Positions 6,385-9,874 of a stretch of 9,874 nucleotides of DNA are shown piece by piece. The notes beneath the pieces were generated by a model. It worked only from the letters and a program-made list of their open reading frames with translations, had not been told where the DNA came from and made no database searches. The stretch covers positions 1 through 9,874 of the forward strand of contig JAFQRU010000012.1 in the NCBI GenBank assembly GCA_017409915.1, in the 5' to 3' direction. Origin of the DNA: Clostridia bacterium. Its GTDB lineage: Bacteria; Bacillota; Clostridia; Monoglobales; Monoglobaceae. The position numbers and the translations under genes are program-made. The stretch's first letter is position 1. Each line of letters opens with the position of its first letter.

Positions 6385-6390
6385 AAGAAC

Positions 6391-6419
6391 ATTGTATCAT
6401 ATGTTGTTGAAATTTTCAA
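6391..6419 (-). promoter_or_regulatory. Candidate ruvC promoter overlapping the argG promoter
   Basis: Read on the minus strand: -35 TTGAAA (6419-6414), 17-bp spacer, -10 TACAAT (6396-6391) with an extended -10 TG. Predicted start near 6384, leader about 88 nt. The -10 box covers the predicted argG transcription start, so the two polymerase sites would exclude one another. No better leftward promoter was found closer to ruvC. Confidence 0.55.
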
Positions 6420-6421
6420 CA
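6405..6421. repeat. 17-bp palindrome in the argG leader, possible operator
   Basis: TGTTGAAA-T-TTTCAACA is a perfect inverted repeat (8+1+8). It lies about 14-30 nt downstream of the predicted argG start and includes the candidate ruvC -35 box. Its TGAA...TTCA halves recall an arginine-repressor (ArgR/AhrC) box, but the centre is about 3 bp shorter than the usual box, so the protein that would bind is uncertain. In RNA the loop would be too small for a strong hairpin, which favours a DNA operator or chance. Confidence 0.4.
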
Positions 6422-6444
6422 GTTAAAATAGGAGGAATTTAGTT

Positions 6445-7662
6445 ATGGCAAAGGAAAAAGTTGTTCTTGCATATTCAGGGGGTCTCGATACTTCAATTAT
6501 TATCAATTGGCTTATCGAGAACTATGGCTATGAAGTTATCGCAGTTTGTGGCGATGTTGGTCAGGGTAAAGAAACTGACGGTTTAGAGGAAAGAGCCCTC
6601 AGAAGCGGTGCTTCAAAGTGCTATATCGAGGACCTTCGTGCTGAATATGTTAAGGATTTTATATTCCCAACAGTTAAAGCAGGGGCAGTTTATGAGGATA
6701 AGTATCTTTTAGGTACATCCCACGCTCGTCCTATTATCGCAAAGAGATTGGTTGAAATCGCTCTTAAAGAGGGTGCAACTGCAATCTGCCACGGCGCAAC
6801 AGGAAAGGGCAACGACCAGGTTCGTTTTGAGCTTACAATAAAGGCTCTCGCTCCTCACCTTAAAATTATTGCTCCTTGGAGAATCTGGGATATTAAGTCA
6901 AGAGAAGATGCAATCGATTATGCAGAGGCTCACGGCATCGAAATCCCTGTAACTAAGAAAGATTTATATTCAAGAGACAGAAACATCTGGCATATCAGCC
7001 ACGAAGGAATGGACCTTGAAGACCCGGCAAATATGCCACAGTTTGAGAACTTATTAAAGCTTACAGTTCCGCCAACAAAAACTCCTGATGAGCCAAGATT
7101 TGTAACAATCGGCTTTGAAAAGGGCGAACCTGTATCTGTTGACGGAGAAAAGCTTGATCCGCTTCCACTCGTTGAAAAGCTTAACGAAATCGGCGGAGCA
7201 TATGGAATCGGTATTGCCGACATCGTTGAAGACAGACTTGTTGGAATGAAGTCAAGAGGCGTTTATGAAACACCGGGCGGAACAATTCTTTATGCGGCTC
7301 ACCGTGAGCTTGAATACCTCTGCCTTGACAGACAGACTCAGTCCTTTAAGCACACAGTTGCAAATAAGTTTGCAGAGCTCGTTTATGACGGTCTCTGGTA
7401 TACACCGCTTCGTGAAGCCCTTTCTGCTTTCGTTGACTCAACACAGGAAACTGTTACAGGTGAAGTTAAGCTTATGCTTTATAAGGGAAGCATTATAAAC
7501 GCAGGTTCAAAATCACCATATTCATTATATAATGAAACAATCGCAAGCTTTGGGGACAGCCAGGAACTTTACAGTCATAAGGATTCCGAAGGCTTTATCA
7601 ATCTCTTCGGCCTCCCGTTAAAAGTCAGAGCTTTAATGGAAAAAGAAAACAAGAATAAGTAA
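6445..7662 (+). CDS. argG: Argininosuccinate synthase
   Basis: Joins citrulline and aspartate with ATP to make argininosuccinate, the next-to-last step of arginine biosynthesis, in the cytoplasm. The 405-residue length is typical. Seen: ATP-pyrophosphatase P-loop SGGLDTS (11-17), KYLLGTSHARPIIAK (about 86-100), the signature CHGATGKGNDQVRFE (115-129), APWRIWDIKSREDAI, and YSRDRNIWHISHEG. The ATG start follows AGGAGGA (6430-6436) by 8 nt. It is the first gene of an argG-argH unit, with a 59-nt gap to argH that holds a strong hairpin. Arginine-dependent repression is common for this pathway; here only an atypical palindrome in the leader hints at a control site. Confidence 0.98.
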   Translation: MAKEKVVLAYSGGLDTSIIINWLIENYGYEVIAVCGDVGQGKETDGLEERALRSGASKCYIEDLRAEYVKDFIFPTVKAGAVYEDKYLLGTSHARPIIAKRLVEIALKEGATAICHGATGKGNDQVRFELTIKALAPHLKIIAPWRIWDIKSREDAIDYAEAHGIEIPVTKKDLYSRDRNIWHISHEGMDLEDPANMPQFENLLKLTVPPTKTPDEPRFVTIGFEKGEPVSVDGEKLDPLPLVEKLNEIGGAYGIGIADIVEDRLVGMKSRGVYETPGGTILYAAHRELEYLCLDRQTQSFKHTVANKFAELVYDGLWYTPLREALSAFVDSTQETVTGEVKLMLYKGSIINAGSKSPYSLYNETIASFGDSQELYSHKDSEGFINLFGLPLKVRALMEKENKNK

Positions 7663-7668
7663 TTTCGA

Positions 7669-7695
7669 TTTACGGCAGAGTTTCTCTGCCGTAAA
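7669..7695 (+). other. Intercistronic hairpin between argG and argH
   Basis: A perfect 12-bp stem (7669-7680 with 7684-7695, TTTACGGCAGAG / CTCTGCCGTAAA) closes a TTT loop 6 nt after the argG stop. The following bases are CTTTAATTATT, without a solid T run, so it is at best a weak terminator. It may instead protect the argG 3' end or lower argH expression. Confidence 0.75.
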
Positions 7696-7721
7696 CTTTA
7701 ATTATTAAGGAGTGAAGACAG

Positions 7722-9086
7722 ATGAAACTTTGGGGCGGAAGATTTTCAAAATCTACTGATAAAAGTGTTGACGATTTCAATTCGTCAATAAGATTTGACC
7801 AGAGAATGTATCGCCAGGATATAACGGGAAGTATTGCCCACGCCAAAATGCTTGGTAAGCAGGGGATAATCGAAAAGAGCGAAAGTGATTTAATCGTTAA
7901 AACTCTTGGAGAAATCTTAAAGGATATTGAAGACGGCAAGGTTGAATTTTTAATTGACGCCGAAGATATTCATATGAATATTGAAACAATCCTGATTTCA
8001 AGGATTGGGGATACAGGCAAAAGACTCCATACAGGAAGAAGCCGAAATGACCAGGTTGCCCTTGATATAAGAATGTATCTTCGCGATGAGGCTGATGAGG
8101 TTTCTCAAATGCTTTCTGACCTTAAAGATATAGTTTTAGCGGTTGCAGAAGAAAACATTGAAACAATAATGCCCGGATATACTCATCTTCAAAAGGCACA
8201 GCCAATAACCCTTGCCCATCATTTTATGGCATATTATGAAATGTTTAAAAGGGACGGCGAAAGACTTTTTGATTTAAGAAAGAGAATAAATGTTATGCCC
8301 CTTGGAAGCGGAGCGCTGGCTGGCACAACATATCCTCTTGACCGTGAGTTCGTGGCAAAAGAGCTTGGCTTTGATGCCATAACTTTAAATAGTCTTGATG
8401 GAGTTTCAGACAGAGATTTTGTGTGCGAATTTGCCTTTGTTTTATCTATGATAATGATGCACCTCAGCCGTTTTTCAGAAGAAATTATTCTTTGGAGCTC
8501 AAATGAGTTTGGCTTTGTTGATTTAGACGATGCGTACAGCACAGGCTCATCGATTATGCCTCAGAAGAAAAACCCTGATGTTGCTGAGCTTGCAAGAGGT
8601 AAAGCAGGAAGAGTCTATGGCTCTTTAATGGGACTTTTAACAGTTATGAAAGGACTTCCACTTGCCTATAACAAGGATATGCAGGAGGATAAGGAGCAGA
8701 TTTTCGATGCCCTGGACACAGTTAAAATGTGCCTCCCTGTTTTTGGCGGAATGCTCAGCACTATGAAAATCCGCAAGGATAAAATGCTCGCTGGTGCAAA
8801 GGGCGGATTTACAAATGCAACGGATGTTGCGGACTATCTTGTTAAAAAAGGTCTTCCATTCCGTGATGCCCACGCAGGTGTTGGAAAGATGGTTGCATAT
8901 TTCTTGGACCAGGATAAGGCTCTTGACGAATTATCCTTTGAGGAGTATAAAACTTTCTCCGATTTATTCGCAGAGGATGTTTATGAGGCAATTTCTCTTG
9001 ACACCTGCGTAAATTTAAGAACAGTTACGGGCGGTCCTGCCTTTGAGACTGTTAAGAAAGTTATCGAAAAGTATAAAAATATGTAA
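7722..9086 (+). CDS. argH: Argininosuccinate lyase
   Basis: Splits argininosuccinate into arginine and fumarate, the last step of arginine biosynthesis; a homotetramer of the fumarase/aspartase superfamily. The 454-residue length is usual. Seen: MKLWGGRFSKSTDK at the start, HTGRSRNDQVA (about 103-113), the THLQKAQP segment with His155, PLGSGALAGTTYPLDR, and the superfamily signature GSSIMPQKKNPD (about 275-286) that carries the catalytic serine loop. A strong AAGGAG (7707-7712) lies 9 nt before the ATG. It follows argG after a hairpin, and no promoter was seen between them. No terminator follows argH: the next promoter begins 3 nt after the stop, and the first intrinsic terminator downstream is that of the lysine riboswitch. 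Confidence 0.98.
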   Translation: MKLWGGRFSKSTDKSVDDFNSSIRFDQRMYRQDITGSIAHAKMLGKQGIIEKSESDLIVKTLGEILKDIEDGKVEFLIDAEDIHMNIETILISRIGDTGKRLHTGRSRNDQVALDIRMYLRDEADEVSQMLSDLKDIVLAVAEENIETIMPGYTHLQKAQPITLAHHFMAYYEMFKRDGERLFDLRKRINVMPLGSGALAGTTYPLDREFVAKELGFDAITLNSLDGVSDRDFVCEFAFVLSMIMMHLSRFSEEIILWSSNEFGFVDLDDAYSTGSSIMPQKKNPDVAELARGKAGRVYGSLMGLLTVMKGLPLAYNKDMQEDKEQIFDALDTVKMCLPVFGGMLSTMKIRKDKMLAGAKGGFTNATDVADYLVKKGLPFRDAHAGVGKMVAYFLDQDKALDELSFEEYKTFSDLFAEDVYEAISLDTCVNLRTVTGGPAFETVKKVIEKYKNM

Positions 9087-9089
9087 AAC

Positions 9090-9118
9090 TTGACAGAATA
9101 TTGAAGTTATGCTATAAT
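9090..9118 (+). promoter_or_regulatory. Full-consensus sigmaA promoter for the riboswitch-transporter transcript
   Basis: -35 TTGACA (9090-9095), 17-bp spacer, -10 TATAAT (9113-9118) with an extended -10 TG (9110-9111). Every hexamer base matches consensus. Predicted start near 9125, about 7 nt before the aptamer. A promoter this strong fits control that takes place after initiation, by the riboswitch. Confidence 0.9.
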
Positions 9119-9131
9119 TTCTTTAATTCTT

Positions 9132-9290
9132 GAAGATAGAGGCGCGAGGATTAAGAGTAGGGTGCGGATTTGGCAAATGTCGGCACGCTGAAAGGAGTTT
9201 TCGCCGAAATGTAGGGCCCTCGCCAAAGGGTTTTATGTTGGGGCATAAGAGAATATCTTATGGACTGTCACGATTTGTGGGGGGCTATCA
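9132..9290 (+). promoter_or_regulatory. Lysine riboswitch (L-box) aptamer
   Basis: A structured leader that binds lysine. The conserved core blocks match, from memory, the B. subtilis lysC L-box in order: GAAGATAGAGGCGCGA (9132-9147), AAGAGTA (9153-9159), GCTGAAAGGAG (9187-9197), TCGCCGAA (9201-9208), GGACTGTCA (9262-9270) and GGGCTATC (9282-9289). Pairing fits too: P1 is GATAG (9135-9139) with CTATC (9285-9289), one internal stem pairs GTGC (9162-9165) with GCAC (9183-9186), and P5 is CATAAGA (9244-9250) with TCTTATG (9256-9262). The aptamer lies between a strong promoter and a terminator, upstream of a transporter gene, so lysine should switch expression off by premature termination. The class call is firm; the mechanism is inferred from family behaviour. 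Confidence 0.95.
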
Positions 9291-9305
9291 ATAAAAGTGT
9301 TTTTT

Positions 9306-9341
9306 AGACCACTGATGCTCTCTCGCATTGGTGGTTTTTTT
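9306..9341 (+). terminator. Riboswitch expression platform: lysine-controlled terminator
   Basis: Stem ACCACTGATGC (9308-9318) pairs with GCATTGGTGGT (9325-9335), with two U-G wobbles, a TCTCTC loop and a T run to 9341. The 5' arm and loop (9313-9323) can instead pair with GGGGGCTATCA (9280-9290), the 3' strand of aptamer stem P1, at 10 of 11 positions including wobbles. That is the expected anti-terminator, so P1 formation on lysine binding would free the terminator. Confidence 0.88.
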
Positions 9342-9379
9342 GTCAAATAATTAAAATTTTTCATAAAGGAGTGTTTGAA

Positions 9380-9874
9380 ATGAAAAACACAAAAAAAGTT
9401 TTGGCGCTTGCTGGAATTATGCTTTTAGTTCTTTCAATGACATGCTTTGCCACAGGCGATGCCGCAGAAGCAAATATGTTTATGAACTCATTCTGGGCAT
9501 TGGTTCCTCCGATTATTGCTATCGGTCTTGCGCTTATAACAAAGGAAGTTTATTCTTCATTGTTTGTTGGTATTCTGGTTGGCGCTTTGTTCTCAACCAA
9601 CTTTAAGCCAATCGCCGCTATGGACAACCTTTTAAACGAAGGCTTTATCGCAGCGGTTAGCGGAACAGCAGGTATATTTATCTTCTTGGTTGTTCTTGGT
9701 ATTTTAGTTGCTCTTGTTAACAAAGCTGGCGGAAGTGCGGCATTTGGTAAATGGGCACAGACTCACATCAAGTCAAGAGTTGGCGCAATGTTTGCAACAT
9801 TCGTTCTCGGCGTTTTAATCTTTATTGACGACTATTTCAACTGTTTAACAGTTGGTTCTGTTATGAGACCTGTA
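9380..9874 (+). CDS. NhaC-family (Na+/H+ antiporter superfamily) transporter, predicted lysine transporter (3' partial)
   Basis: The ATG at 9380 follows AAAGGAG (9365-9371) by 8 nt, and the frame stays open for 165 codons to the window edge. The product starts with a signal-peptide-like segment (residues 1-24, ending CFA), then hydrophobic stretches at about 39-54, 59-72, 97-113 and 135-149, each consistent with a membrane helix. The sequence around 148-165 (FIDDYFNCLTVGSVMRPV) is typical of the NhaC/ion-transporter superfamily, including the paired Asp150-Asp151 inside the membrane. Family knowledge: NhaC-type proteins controlled by lysine riboswitches have been proposed as lysine transporters (LysW). 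The L-box directly upstream supports lysine as the substrate here. A sodium/proton antiporter or another amino-acid carrier is the alternative. The C-terminal part lies beyond the window. Confidence 0.88.
   Translation, partial: MKNTKKVLALAGIMLLVLSMTCFATGDAAEANMFMNSFWALVPPIIAIGLALITKEVYSSLFVGILVGALFSTNFKPIAAMDNLLNEGFIAAVSGTAGIFIFLVVLGILVALVNKAGGSAAFGKWAQTHIKSRVGAMFATFVLGVLIFIDDYFNCLTVGSVMRPV

Noticed and set aside
6071..6442. 123-codon plus-strand frame opposite the ruvC start
   Set aside because: It runs antisense to ruvC and across the argG promoter, with no family features.
6385..6444. T-box or other riboswitch in the argG leader
   Set aside because: The leader is only about 54 nt, too short, and lacks the conserved T-box sequence.
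7669..7710. Argininosuccinate synthase terminator
   Set aside because: The hairpin is strong, but CTTTAATTATT after it is not a T tract, so I list it as an intercistronic hairpin only.
1..9874. Mobile elements, CRISPR, tRNA or rRNA genes, prophage or defence genes
   Set aside because: No transposase, long terminal inverted repeats, direct-repeat array, cloverleaf or rRNA segment was seen; all genes are housekeeping or metabolic types apart from the small lipoprotein.

Overview
The window looks like chromosomal DNA from a low-to-moderate GC Gram-positive bacterium, most likely an anaerobic member of the Clostridia. The basis is strong AGGAGG-type ribosome binding sites, several TTGAnn-17 bp-TATAAT promoters, intrinsic hairpin-plus-T terminators after most transcription units, an L-box lysine riboswitch, peptidoglycan enzymes of Firmicutes type, and a TTG start on a small lipoprotein. 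I cannot name the species. No mobile element, CRISPR array, rRNA or tRNA is visible. Nearly all DNA is accounted for by genes or recognisable control signals.

Layout, left to right. (1) Positions 2-883, plus strand: the 3' part of an M14-family zinc peptidase, probably acting on peptidoglycan peptides. It converges on (2) 923-3357, minus strand: an operon read leftward as tsaE, tsaB, then a D-alanyl-D-alanine carboxypeptidase. A bidirectional terminator separates the two. (3) A divergent promoter pair at 3381-3449 starts the tsaE operon leftward and a dCMP deaminase gene (3480-3971) rightward. (4) 4040-4465: a small acidic lipoprotein of unknown function with a TTG start, just after the deaminase terminator. 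(5) 4617-5765: a single-gene unit encoding a FucO-type iron-dependent lactaldehyde/1,2-propanediol oxidoreductase, with its own strong promoter. It shares a bidirectional terminator with (6) ruvC (5804-6295, minus). (7) 6445-9086: argG and argH, the last two steps of arginine biosynthesis. They are driven by a promoter that physically overlaps a candidate ruvC promoter. (8) 9090-9341: a consensus promoter, a lysine riboswitch and its terminator. These control (9) the 5' part of an NhaC-family transporter (9380 to the window end), predicted to import lysine.

The genes form several independent housekeeping units rather than one pathway. tsaE and tsaB contribute to the t6A tRNA modification. The carboxypeptidase and perhaps the M14 enzyme trim cell-wall peptides. 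dCMP deaminase supplies dUMP for thymidylate synthesis. ArgGH convert citrulline to arginine, and the riboswitch matches transporter expression to lysine supply.

I see no clearly novel multi-gene system. The most interesting points are regulatory. argH has no terminator of its own, so the lysine-controlled terminator may also set the 3' end of the argGH transcript. The argG and ruvC promoters overlap and share a 17-bp palindrome. The lipoprotein is uncharacterised and lacks an evident promoter. All promoter and RNA-structure calls were made by eye from sequence.
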